Shown here piece by piece: positions 1 to 6,371 of a DNA stretch of 17,167 nt (its first letter is position 1; the number at the start of each line of letters is the position of its first letter). The notes under the pieces are model-generated. The model did not search any database and was not told the origin of the DNA. It saw only the letters and a list, made by a program, of their open reading frames with translations. The stretch lies in contig JAZRPO010000057.1 of the NCBI GenBank assembly GCA_045649265.1, positions 1 to 17,167 on the forward strand. The letters are read 5' to 3'. This DNA comes from SIG480 sp045649265. GTDB lineage: Bacteria > Bacillota > Clostridia > Oscillospirales > JAAYXM01. The position numbers were made by a program, and so were the translations under genes.

Positions 1-87
1 TGGTGCACCTGACTGGACTTGAACCAGCACGTCATCGCTGACACCAGAACCTGAATCTGGCGCGTCTGCCTATTCCGCCACAGGTGC
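1..87 (-). tRNA. tRNA-Leu (anticodon CAG)
   Basis: Read on the minus strand, this folds as a class II tRNA. The acceptor arm GCACCTG pairs with CAGGTGC, followed by discriminator A and an encoded CCA at positions 3-1. The anticodon stem CCAGA/TCTGG encloses the loop TTCAGGT, giving anticodon CAG, which reads the leucine codon CUG. A long variable arm (GTCA-GCGA-TGAC) and the T loop TTCAAGT are as expected for tRNA-Leu. The gene is complete within the window, with its 3' end at the first base. A good promoter lies immediately upstream at 102-130. Confidence 0.96.
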
Positions 88-101
88 ATTTAACGAGAAG
101 T

Positions 102-130
102 ATTATAGCACAGAAAAATCAAACTATCAA
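102..130 (-). promoter_or_regulatory. Promoter of tRNA-Leu
   Basis: On the minus strand there is a -35 box TTGATA (130-125), a 17-base spacer and a -10 box TATAAT (107-102), preceded by an extended -10 TGC. The -10 lies about 15 bases before the tRNA 5' end, which fits a short processed leader. This is a near-consensus vegetative sigma promoter. Confidence 0.8.
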
Positions 131-267
131 CCTTTTTAAAAAATATTTTTTCATATTACTTATGTAGCGCTACCTTAGAAAATTGATTTGACAGCATGAT
201 TATATATCGGAACCATACAAATATCCTTTCCACTCTCTGCATATATATTTTAAGGAAAACCCATATG

Positions 268-274
268 AGGAGGA
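268..274 (+). promoter_or_regulatory. Ribosome binding site of the S1-domain gene
   Basis: AGGAGGA lies 9 bases before the ATG at 284 and fixes that start codon. The leader from 131 to 267 is AT-rich. It contains a TTGACA at 188-193 without a well-spaced -10 and a perfect 10-bp palindrome GTAGCGCTAC at 164-173. I could not place a convincing promoter for this gene. Confidence 0.7.
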
Positions 275-283
275 AGCAAGGAT

Positions 284-1231
284 ATGTATGAAGAAAAGTT
301 TTTGCCGGAAGGCTCACTGATAAATTCAGCCGAAAACCAAGCCTTAACCTGCTGCACAGAAGCTCTTTCAGAGGCTTTTTCAACACAAAGAATTATAGAG
401 GGAATAGCTACGCTTTGTGATGCTGAACACAACCTTATGGTAAGCTTCGGCAATGCTTGCGGCATTATTCCTCACAGCCGGACTGCACTTGGTATTGAAG
501 ATGGAAAAACGCGGGAAATTGCAATAATTTCACGTGTTGGAAAGCCGGTTTCCTGCGTTATCACGGATATCCTTGATGATGGAACTCTTTTACTCTCACG
601 AAGGGAAGCTCAAAGGCAGGCTTTAACTCACCTCTTTTCGGAGCATATGCCCGGAGATATTATTCCGGCAACTATTACGCATCTTGAACCCTTTGGCGCG
701 TTTGCAGACATTGGATGTGGAAACATTTCGCTTTTGGGGATTGAATCACTCTCCATTTCAAGAATCTCACATTCCTCAGACCGTTTTTCTGTGGGGGATA
801 ACATTTTTGCAGTTATTTCCGGCTTTGACACTCAAAACAATCGAGTTTTTCTTACGCACCGCGAGCTGCTCGGAACCTGGGAGGAAAACGCGGCGAAATT
901 TTCCGCCGGGCAGACAGTCACGGGGATTGTACGCGGAATTGAAGATTACGGAATTTTTATTGAGATTGCGCCAAACCTTTCAGGTCTTGCAGAGCTTTAT
1001 GATGGACTGAATGTCGGTGACCGTGTTTCCGTCTTTATTAAAAACATTATTCCTGAAAAAATGAAAATCAAACTTGTTATAATTGACAAACTAAAAGAAA
1101 AGGCATTCCATCTTATAAAGAAAAGCGACTATTTCATAACCGAAGGTCACATTTCTTCCTGGTGCTACTCCCCTGCCTGCGCCGAAAGAAAAAAGGCATT
1201 TACTGTTTTTTCAGAAAAGCCCTGTGGTTGA
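284..1231 (+). CDS. S1-domain RNA-binding protein (ribosomal protein S1-like)
   Basis: This 315-residue protein carries S1-type OB-fold repeats, so it most likely binds RNA in the cytoplasm, perhaps on ribosomes. The middle repeat (about residues 123-195) is clearest: a PGDIIPATITHLEPFGAFADI core and a closing NNRVFLTHREL. A third repeat (about 207-270) has GQTVTGIVRGIEDYGIFIEI and ends in KMKIKLVIID. The N-terminal part (about 36-106) looks like a degenerate first repeat ending in LLLSRREAQ. The C-terminal 45 residues are basic and contain four cysteines (C294, C299, C314 and neighbours differ in spacing), with no recognised fold. It is shorter than bona fide ribosomal protein S1 and resembles the short S1-like proteins of Clostridia. 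It stands alone and converges with the LCP gene. The stop codon lies inside the terminator hairpin. The RNA-binding call is firm; the exact role is unknown. Confidence 0.85.
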   Translation: MYEEKFLPEGSLINSAENQALTCCTEALSEAFSTQRIIEGIATLCDAEHNLMVSFGNACGIIPHSRTALGIEDGKTREIAIISRVGKPVSCVITDILDDGTLLLSRREAQRQALTHLFSEHMPGDIIPATITHLEPFGAFADIGCGNISLLGIESLSISRISHSSDRFSVGDNIFAVISGFDTQNNRVFLTHRELLGTWEENAAKFSAGQTVTGIVRGIEDYGIFIEIAPNLSGLAELYDGLNVGDRVSVFIKNIIPEKMKIKLVIIDKLKEKAFHLIKKSDYFITEGHISSWCYSPACAERKKAFTVFSEKPCG

Positions 1232-1258
1232 TTTCTAACCACAGGGCCTCTTCTTGTT
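1219..1258. terminator. Bidirectional terminator between convergent genes
   Basis: An 11-bp perfect stem pairs GCCCTGTGGTT (1219-1229) with AACCACAGGGC (1237-1247) around a 7-base loop. On the plus strand it is followed by a pyrimidine/T-rich tail (CTCTTCTTGTTTG). On the minus strand it is followed by TTTTCTG and then a run of A. It serves the S1-domain gene and the facing LCP gene. Its left arm includes the last codons of the S1-domain gene, and the TGA stop (1229-1231) straddles arm and loop. Confidence 0.85.
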
Positions 1259-1271
1259 TGTGCAAAGCATC

Positions 1272-2228
1272 TTACTTTGGCTCGTAAAACGGCTCGTCTT
1301 TATATATAAAGCTGTGAAGCTTTTCCGTTGCTGCTTCGAGGTCATATACCATTGCGTAGCTCGAATTTGTTTTATACGTTCCGTCAATCGGGAATCTGCC
1401 TTCTTCGAACTCGGGTTTCCCGAAGAAAATAACCTCTCCCGCAATTTTTAAGATTTCCGCATTAGACAATGAGGTTTCAACCATAGGTATAAGGCTTTTT
1501 AAAAGCGCGGGATATTTTATCGGATTCGTGTCGAACGCCTTATCAAGAAGCTTACGCATAACCTCACGCTGGCGCTCGGTTCTTTCAAAATCGGAATTGC
1601 CGACATATCTTATTCTCGCATATGCAACTGCCTGATAACCGTATAGCGTGACTGTGCCTGACTCTTTTATTAAATCCGCTTCTTCTCCGGCCTCGTTTGC
1701 CATTTCCTTTATATATTTGTTCGCGTTCTTTCTTTCAGCCTCGGTTACTTCAACCTCAACTCCTCCTAGTGCATCAACTATCCCCGCAAGCTGATTGAAA
1801 TTCAGCGAAACGTAGTCAGAAATATTCATACCAAAGTTTTCGTTAATTGTTTTTATCGCAAGCTCAACACCACCTATCGCATATGCGCTGTTGAGCTTTT
1901 TCTTGCCATAGCCCGGAACATTGACAAGGCTGTCGCGCATGAGCGACACAGCTTTGATTTTGTTATGCTTACCGTCAACAGAAAGAATAATTATCGCATC
2001 CGAACGACCGTCGACATTCTCATTTCGGCTGTCCACCCCGAAAACCGCAATATTTGTTACCCGATTTGAAAGCTCATCATTAACCGACAGTTTCTCATGC
2101 GAGAGCTCCTCATTGCCACGGTCTATCGAATTCAAAAAGAAAGATAGCATAATGCAGAAGATTCCGCACAGCGCAAGCAATACGATAATAACCTGGCGCA
2201 AAACGCGTTTTGCTCCAACCATTTTCAC
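1272..2228 (-). CDS. LytR-CpsA-Psr (LCP) family glycopolymer transferase
   Basis: This 318-residue membrane protein belongs to the LCP family, whose members transfer undecaprenyl-phosphate-linked glycopolymers (wall teichoic acid or capsule) to peptidoglycan on the outer face of the membrane. Residues 10-32 form a single N-terminal transmembrane segment. The LCP domain follows: AVFGVDSR (D66, R68), GRSDAIII (R75, D77), SLMRDS (R98, D99), KKLNSAYA and then YARIRY and SDFERTERQRE. These arginine/aspartate motifs bind the pyrophosphate and metal in characterised members, and all appear intact. The start is a GTG at 2228 with AGGA about 12 bases upstream; an ATG two codons later is the alternative. 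It is monocistronic, with its own promoter at 2306-2333, and shares its terminator with the convergent S1-domain gene. The substrate polymer cannot be told from sequence. Confidence 0.93.
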   Translation of the reverse strand: MKMVGAKRVLRQVIIVLLALCGIFCIMLSFFLNSIDRGNEELSHEKLSVNDELSNRVTNIAVFGVDSRNENVDGRSDAIIILSVDGKHNKIKAVSLMRDSLVNVPGYGKKKLNSAYAIGGVELAIKTINENFGMNISDYVSLNFNQLAGIVDALGGVEVEVTEAERKNANKYIKEMANEAGEEADLIKESGTVTLYGYQAVAYARIRYVGNSDFERTERQREVMRKLLDKAFDTNPIKYPALLKSLIPMVETSLSNAEILKIAGEVIFFGKPEFEEGRFPIDGTYKTNSSYAMVYDLEAATEKLHSFIYKDEPFYEPK

Positions 2229-2269
2229 TTTATCTCACTGTCCTTTTCTTTTGTAATCTGTCATATTTC

Positions 2270-2309
2270 AAAAAAAATAATGAGCCTGACCTCTAAGCCA
2301 ATCTCATTA
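2270..2309 (-). promoter_or_regulatory. Hairpin plus T8 tract in the LCP leader
   Basis: On the minus strand TAATGAG (2309-2303) and CTCATTA (2284-2278) form a 7-bp inverted repeat with an 18-base spacer, followed directly by eight T residues (2277-2270). The 5' arm overlaps the -10 box of the LCP promoter. It could be an operator, or a terminator for transcripts entering from upstream. A transcript starting at the predicted promoter would lack most of the 5' arm. The function is inferred only. Confidence 0.35.
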
Positions 2310-2333
2310 TAACATATATTTTCTCAAAAACAA
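2306..2333 (-). promoter_or_regulatory. Promoter of the LCP gene
   Basis: On the minus strand a TATAAT -10 box (2311-2306) has an extended -10 TGT before it. A TTGTTT -35-like box (2333-2328) lies 16 bases upstream. The predicted start point gives a leader of about 70 bases before the GTG at 2228. Confidence 0.6.
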
Positions 2334-2384
2334 AGCCTTTATGCTTCCACATCTGCTTGTTTCTCTTCTGCAGGAAAAGCCGAC

Positions 2385-2409
2385 AAACTTCACACCTTAC
2401 ACGAAGTTT
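2385..2409. repeat. Inverted repeat AAACTTC-N11-GAAGTTT upstream of the aldolase promoter
   Basis: AAACTTC (2385-2391) and GAAGTTT (2403-2409) are perfect inverted copies separated by 11 bases. The repeat lies between the divergent LCP and aldolase promoters, about 50 bases before the aldolase -35 box. Its size and symmetry suit a dimeric regulator, but it may be chance. The rest of the 2334-2457 stretch holds nothing else I recognise. Confidence 0.3.
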
Positions 2410-2457
2410 CAGATACATACTTTCGCCAAATTTTATTCTTTTGGTTGAGAATAATGC

Positions 2458-2486
2458 TTGAAAACCTTTTCCTTATATGGTATTCT
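2458..2486 (+). promoter_or_regulatory. Promoter of the KDPG aldolase gene
   Basis: TTGAAA (2458-2463), a 17-base spacer and TATTCT (2481-2486) match the vegetative consensus at five and four positions. The predicted leader is about 55 bases and contains a perfect inverted repeat at 2508-2526. Confidence 0.6.
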
Positions 2487-2507
2487 TTACATTAGATTAT
2501 ATTTTGT

Positions 2508-2526
2508 GACATTTTTCATAAATGTC
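2508..2526. promoter_or_regulatory. Perfect 7-bp inverted repeat in the aldolase leader
   Basis: GACATTT (2508-2514) and AAATGTC (2520-2526) flank TTCAT. The repeat lies downstream of the predicted start point and 8 bases before the AGGAGG ribosome binding site (2535-2540). An operator or a small mRNA hairpin are both possible. No T tract follows, so it is not a terminator. Confidence 0.4.
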
Positions 2527-2549
2527 TGAATTTCAGGAGGTCATCCACA

Positions 2550-3500
2550 ATGAACGAAGTTTTAAAACAAATCGGTGCATACGGCGTTGTTCCCGTTGTC
2601 AAGATTGACAACGTTGACGATGCACTTCCGCTCGGAAAAGCGCTTATCGACGGCGGTCTTCCTGTCGCTGAAATCACTTTCCGCACGGATGCTGCCGAAG
2701 AAGCTATCCGCCGCATGTCACAGGCATATCCGGAGATGCTCATCGGCGCAGGCACCGTTCTCACAACCGAGCAGGTTGACAAGGCTGTTGCCGCAGGAGC
2801 AAAGTTTATTGTCTCCCCCGGCCTTAACCCAAAGGTTGTTTCTTACTGCATCTCAAAGAACATCCCGATCACTCCCGGCTGCAGCAACCCATCAGACATC
2901 GAAGCTGCAATCGAGCTTGGTCTCGACGTTGTTAAGTTCTTCCCAGCAGAAGCTTGCGGCGGACTTAACGCTATTAAGGCTATGAGCGCACCTTACGGTG
3001 GAATCAAGTTCATGCCGACCGGCGGAATCAGCGAAAAGAACATCAACGAATACCTCGCCTTCCCGAAGATTCTCGCTTGCGGCGGTAGCTGGATGGTTAA
3101 GGATGCTCTTATTAAGGACGGAAAGTTTGACGAAATCACACGCCTCACACGTGAGGCAGTTCAGAAGACTCTCGACTTCACTCTCGCTCACATCGGCATC
3201 AACACAGAAAACGAAGCCAGTGCGCTCGCAGTTGCCGAGCTCTTTACAAAGGCATTCGGCCTTCCGATAAAGAACGGCAACAGCTCTGTTTTCGCAGGAA
3301 CTGCTGTTGAGGTTATGAAGGCACCCGGCCGCGGCAGACTCGGCCACATCGCTATCAAGACTGCAAGCCTTGACCGTGCTATGGCATACGTTGAGAGAAT
3401 CGGCTTCCCGATTGAATCGGAATCAATTGTTCCCGGTGTCGCAGCTTACCTCAAGCAGGACTTTGGCGGTTTTGCTATTCACCTTCTCCAAGCAAAGTAA
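2550..3500 (+). CDS. eda: KDPG/KHG aldolase with C-terminal VOC (glyoxalase-like) domain
   Basis: Residues 1 to about 207 are a class I 2-keto-3-deoxy-6-phosphogluconate / 4-hydroxy-2-oxoglutarate aldolase. This enzyme cleaves KDPG to pyruvate and glyceraldehyde 3-phosphate in Entner-Doudoroff or uronate catabolism. Visible motifs are VAEITFRT (general acid/base E41), GAGTVLT, SPGLNP, TPGCSNP, DVVKFFPAE (Schiff-base K129) and MPTGGI (T157). Eda is normally about 205-215 residues; this protein has 316. The extra C-terminal part (about 211-316) is a VOC fold of two beta-alpha-beta units beginning AHIGI and GHIAI. H214, E254, H266 and H311 sit where VOC metal ligands usually fall. The start is set by AGGAGG 9 bases upstream. 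It is monocistronic, with its own promoter and terminator. Lysine codons are 20 AAG of 22, suggesting high expression. The aldolase call is firm; the role of the VOC domain is unknown. Confidence 0.93.
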   Translation: MNEVLKQIGAYGVVPVVKIDNVDDALPLGKALIDGGLPVAEITFRTDAAEEAIRRMSQAYPEMLIGAGTVLTTEQVDKAVAAGAKFIVSPGLNPKVVSYCISKNIPITPGCSNPSDIEAAIELGLDVVKFFPAEACGGLNAIKAMSAPYGGIKFMPTGGISEKNINEYLAFPKILACGGSWMVKDALIKDGKFDEITRLTREAVQKTLDFTLAHIGINTENEASALAVAELFTKAFGLPIKNGNSSVFAGTAVEVMKAPGRGRLGHIAIKTASLDRAMAYVERIGFPIESESIVPGVAAYLKQDFGGFAIHLLQAK

Positions 3501-3516
3501 TTTCTTCTTCATAATC

Positions 3517-3556
3517 CGACCGAAGGGCAAGGCTCTTCGGTCGTTGAACTATTTTA
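3517..3556 (+). terminator. Terminator of the aldolase gene
   Basis: A 9-bp perfect stem CGACCGAAG (3517-3525) / CTTCGGTCG (3535-3543) with a 9-base loop is followed by TTGAACTATTTT. The T tract is interrupted, so termination may be imperfect, but the stem is strong and follows the stop codon by 16 bases. Confidence 0.7.
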
Positions 3557-3557
3557 A

Positions 3558-3587
3558 AATATTTATTCATTTTTTTGAATAAATATT
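3558..3587. promoter_or_regulatory. Upstream ARG-box-like palindrome of argG
   Basis: AATATTTATTCA (3558-3569) and TGAATAAATATT (3576-3587) are perfect 12-bp inverted copies separated by six T residues. The TGAAT...ATTCA half-sites resemble the ARG box bound by ArgR/AhrC repressors. The palindrome ends 10 bases before the -35 box of argG. A copy of the same half-site recurs in the argG leader (3640-3655). That it is an ArgR operator is inferred from the motif and the neighbouring genes. Confidence 0.6.
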
Positions 3588-3597
3588 AATTTTAGTC

Positions 3598-3626
3598 TTG
3601 ACATTCCTTGAAAACAGGTGTATAAT
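3598..3626 (+). promoter_or_regulatory. Consensus promoter of argGH
   Basis: TTGACA (3598-3603), exactly 17 bases, then TATAAT (3621-3626): a perfect sigma-A/sigma-70 consensus promoter. A promoter this strong on a biosynthetic operon fits strong repression by the flanking operator-like palindromes. Confidence 0.93.
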
Positions 3627-3639
3627 ATCTACATTAATT

Positions 3640-3655
3640 TGAATAAATATTTATT
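3640..3655. promoter_or_regulatory. Downstream ARG-box-like operator in the argG leader
   Basis: TGAATAAATATTTATT (3640-3655) contains the same TGAATAAATATT 12-mer as the right arm of the upstream palindrome. Its AATAAATATTTATT core is a perfect palindrome. It lies just after the expected transcription start and directly abuts the GGAGG ribosome binding site (3656-3660). Bound repressor here would block transcript initiation or early elongation. ArgR binding is inferred. Confidence 0.6.
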
Positions 3656-3668
3656 GGAGGCATAAGAA

Positions 3669-4886
3669 ATGGATAAGTCAAAAATCAAAAAGGTAGTTTT
3701 AGCATATTCAGGCGGGCTTGATACCTCAATTATCATTCCATGGCTCAAAGAAAACTATAACAACTGTGAGGTAATCGCAGTTTCGGGTAACGTCGGTCAG
3801 GCAGACGAGCTTGACGGGCTTGAAGAAAAGGCAATCAAAACCGGTGCTTCAAAGCTCTATGTTCTCGACCAGACAGACGAATATGTAGACGATTACATCA
3901 TCCCGACAATGAAGGCCGGCGCAGTTTATGAGGATTATCTCCTCGGAACAAGCCATGCCCGCCCCTGCATTGCAAAGGGTCTTGTTGAAATCGCACTCAA
4001 AGAAAACGCAGATGCTATTGCTCACGGTTGCACAGGCAAGGGCAACGACCAGGTTCGTTTTGAGCTTGCAATCAAGCACTTTGCTCCGAATATGCCGATT
4101 ATTGCTCCGTGGCGTGAATGGGATATAAAGTCTCGTGATGAGGAAATTGAATATGCAGAAGCGCATAATATTCCTCTCAAAATTAACCGTGAAACAAACT
4201 ACTCAAAGGATAAGAACCTCTGGCACCTTTCACACGAGGGGCTCGACCTTGAAGATACCGGCAATGAGCCGATGTATGAACAACCCGGATTCCTTGAAAT
4301 GGGTGTTTCCCCTATTGCTGCTCCCGATGCTCCGACATATGTAGAGCTTGACTTTGAGCAGGGCGTTCCGGTTGCTCTTGACGGTGAGAAGATGAGCGCA
4401 AAAAATATTATCTTAAAGCTCAACGAGCTTGGCGGAAAGAACGGCATTGGCATTATTGATATTGTTGAAAACCGCCTTGTCGGCATGAAGTGCCGTGGTG
4501 TTTATGAGACTCCGGGCGGAACAATCCTCTACAAGGCGCATAGCGTTCTTGAATCCATTTGTCTTGACAAAATGACACTTCACGAAAAGCAGAGGCTCTC
4601 TATTACATTTGCAGAGCTTGTATATAACGGGCAGTGGTTTACCCCGCTCCGCGAAGCTCTTTCAGCTTTTGTCGACAAGACTCAGGAGAAGGTTACGGGT
4701 AAGGTTCGCCTTAAGCTCTACAAGGGTAACATCATAAACGCAGGTGTATGGAGTAATTATTCTCTTTACAGCGAAGAGATTGCAACCTTCGGCGAAAGCG
4801 ACTATGACCAGAAGGATGCCGACGGCTTTATTAATCTCTTTGGTCTTCCGATCAAGGTTCAGGCAATCGTTGATGGGAAGAATTAA
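3669..4886 (+). CDS. argG: Argininosuccinate synthase
   Basis: This enzyme condenses citrulline and aspartate with ATP to argininosuccinate, the penultimate step of arginine synthesis, in the cytoplasm. The 405-residue length is usual for the family. The ATP pyrophosphatase loop AYSGGLDTS is at residues 12-20, the conserved YLLGTSHARP at 90-99 and HGCTGKGNDQVRFE at 119-132. Further conserved stretches include INRETNYSKDKNLW and the glycine-rich ETPGGTILY. The start is fixed by GGAGG 8 bases upstream. It is the first gene of an operon with argH, which begins one base after its stop. The promoter is consensus, with ARG-box-like palindromes on both sides, so repression by arginine through ArgR is expected. 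No ArgR gene is in the window. Confidence 0.98.
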   Translation: MDKSKIKKVVLAYSGGLDTSIIIPWLKENYNNCEVIAVSGNVGQADELDGLEEKAIKTGASKLYVLDQTDEYVDDYIIPTMKAGAVYEDYLLGTSHARPCIAKGLVEIALKENADAIAHGCTGKGNDQVRFELAIKHFAPNMPIIAPWREWDIKSRDEEIEYAEAHNIPLKINRETNYSKDKNLWHLSHEGLDLEDTGNEPMYEQPGFLEMGVSPIAAPDAPTYVELDFEQGVPVALDGEKMSAKNIILKLNELGGKNGIGIIDIVENRLVGMKCRGVYETPGGTILYKAHSVLESICLDKMTLHEKQRLSITFAELVYNGQWFTPLREALSAFVDKTQEKVTGKVRLKLYKGNIINAGVWSNYSLYSEEIATFGESDYDQKDADGFINLFGLPIKVQAIVDGKN

Positions 4887-4887
4887 T

Positions 4888-6264
4888 ATGGGAAAAATGT
4901 GGGCCGGAAGAACTTCCGGAATTACCGACAGCATTGCTGACGATTTTAACTCCTCAATCCGCTTTGATTGTAAAATGTATCAGCAGGATATCAAAGGCAG
5001 CATGGCTCACGCTATGATGCTCGGTGCAAAAGGCATCATTTCTAAAGCTGAGGCAGATACTCTCATCGAGGGGCTTTCAGGCATTTTGTCTGACCTTGAT
5101 TCGGGAAAGCTTGAATTTGATATGTCCTGTGAGGATATACATATGTTCGTTGAACAGGTTCTTACCCAGCGCCTTGGTGATGTAGGGAAAAAGCTACACA
5201 CGGCACGGAGCCGCAACGACCAGGTCGCGCTTGATTTGCGTATGTACCTCAGAGATGAATGTGACGAAATCCGCAAGCTGTGCATTTCTGTTATCACTGC
5301 TCTCACGGATAAGGCAGAAGAATACAAAGCTGCCATCATGCCGGGTTACACCCACCTTCAAAGAGCACAACCGATTACCTTCGGGCATCATCTTATGGCA
5401 TATTCAATGATGCTTCTGCGTGATATCGACAGGCTTTCTGATTGCAGGAAACGAATCAACGTTTCTCCTATCGGAAGCTGCGCTCTTGCAGGCACTACAT
5501 ACGACACCGACAGGCGCCTTGAAGCTTCGGAACTCGGATTTCCGGAGATTTCTCTCAACAGCCTTGACGGCGTTTCCGATCGCGATTTCTGCGTTGAGCT
5601 TGCAGGCGTTCTTTCGATTCTCATGATGCACCTTTCGCGTTTGAGCGAGGAGCTTATTCTCTGGTCAAGCTGGGAGTTTAAATTTATTGAACTTTCAGAT
5701 GCTTATACCACCGGCTCTTCAATTATGCCACAAAAGAAAAACCCGGATATGGCAGAGCTTATACGCGGAAAGACGGGCAGAGTTTACGGCGATCTTATGG
5801 GGCTTCTGACGGTTTTGAAAGGTCTCCCCCTTGCTTATAACAAAGATATGCAGGAGGACAAGGAAAGCATTTTTGATGCTGTTGAAACCGCCAAGATGTG
5901 TCTTGAAGTTCTCGCTCCGATGCTGGCAACAATGACGCCGATTGAAGAAAATATGAAACGTGCCGCGCAAAAGGGTTTTATAAACGCAACTGACCTTGCT
6001 GATTATCTCGTAAAGCATGGGCTCCCCTTCCGCAGTGCGTATAAGATTTCGGGGCAGCTTGTTGCAAAATGCATCGCAGAGGGAAAAGTGCTCGAAGAAC
6101 TCACCCTCAGCGAGTACAAAACATTTTCTGACCTTTTTGAAAATGACTTGTATGAAGAGATAAAACTTGAAACATGTGTTGAAAAGCGCATTTCCGAGGG
6201 CGGAACAAGCGTAAAATCCGTAGAAATCCAGATTGACTATGTTCGCTCAAAACTAAACAAATAA
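4888..6264 (+). CDS. argH: Argininosuccinate lyase
   Basis: This enzyme splits argininosuccinate into arginine and fumarate, the last step of arginine synthesis. From the ATG at 4888 the protein has 458 residues, normal for the fumarase/aspartase superfamily. It opens with the typical MGKMWAGRTSG. Conserved blocks are SRNDQVALD (108-116), GYTHLQRAQP (153-162), the signature GSSIMPQKKNP (276-286, with the catalytic serine at 277) and GLPLAYNKDMQEDKE. The frame is open upstream into argG, but 4888 gives the family N-terminus, and GGGAAG at 4875-4880 is a usable ribosome binding site. It starts one base after the argG stop, so translation is probably coupled. A good terminator follows. Confidence 0.97.
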   Translation: MGKMWAGRTSGITDSIADDFNSSIRFDCKMYQQDIKGSMAHAMMLGAKGIISKAEADTLIEGLSGILSDLDSGKLEFDMSCEDIHMFVEQVLTQRLGDVGKKLHTARSRNDQVALDLRMYLRDECDEIRKLCISVITALTDKAEEYKAAIMPGYTHLQRAQPITFGHHLMAYSMMLLRDIDRLSDCRKRINVSPIGSCALAGTTYDTDRRLEASELGFPEISLNSLDGVSDRDFCVELAGVLSILMMHLSRLSEELILWSSWEFKFIELSDAYTTGSSIMPQKKNPDMAELIRGKTGRVYGDLMGLLTVLKGLPLAYNKDMQEDKESIFDAVETAKMCLEVLAPMLATMTPIEENMKRAAQKGFINATDLADYLVKHGLPFRSAYKISGQLVAKCIAEGKVLEELTLSEYKTFSDLFENDLYEEIKLETCVEKRISEGGTSVKSVEIQIDYVRSKLNK

Positions 6265-6274
6265 CCAAACAACC

Positions 6275-6310
6275 GGCAGCTGCATTTTTACAGCTGCCTC
6301 TTTATTTGAA
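6275..6310 (+). terminator. Terminator of argGH
   Basis: GGCAGCTG (6275-6282) and CAGCTGCC (6291-6298) form an 8-bp perfect stem with an 8-base AT-rich loop, followed by TCTTTATTTG. It starts 11 bases after the argH stop codon. Confidence 0.85.
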
Positions 6311-6371
6311 TACTTTTGCCGGCAACTGAACATAATTAACTCATAAAAACTGTTGAGGCGGTGGTTTTCTT

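Noticed and set aside
164..173. GTAGCGCTAC palindrome as an operator
   Set aside because: It is perfect but only 10 bp, single-copy and not tied to a recognisable promoter, so chance is likely.
188..193. TTGACA as -35 box for the S1-domain gene
   Set aside because: No -10-like hexamer lies 16-18 bases downstream; the nearest TATATA is 7 bases away.
2892..3347. 151-codon open frame antisense to the aldolase
   Set aside because: It has no ribosome site or family resemblance and is explained by the strong codon bias of the aldolase gene.
4744..4887. Open frame extending argH upstream inside argG
   Set aside because: The family N-terminus begins at the ATG at 4888, and the upstream part is a shifted reading of the conserved 3' end of argG.
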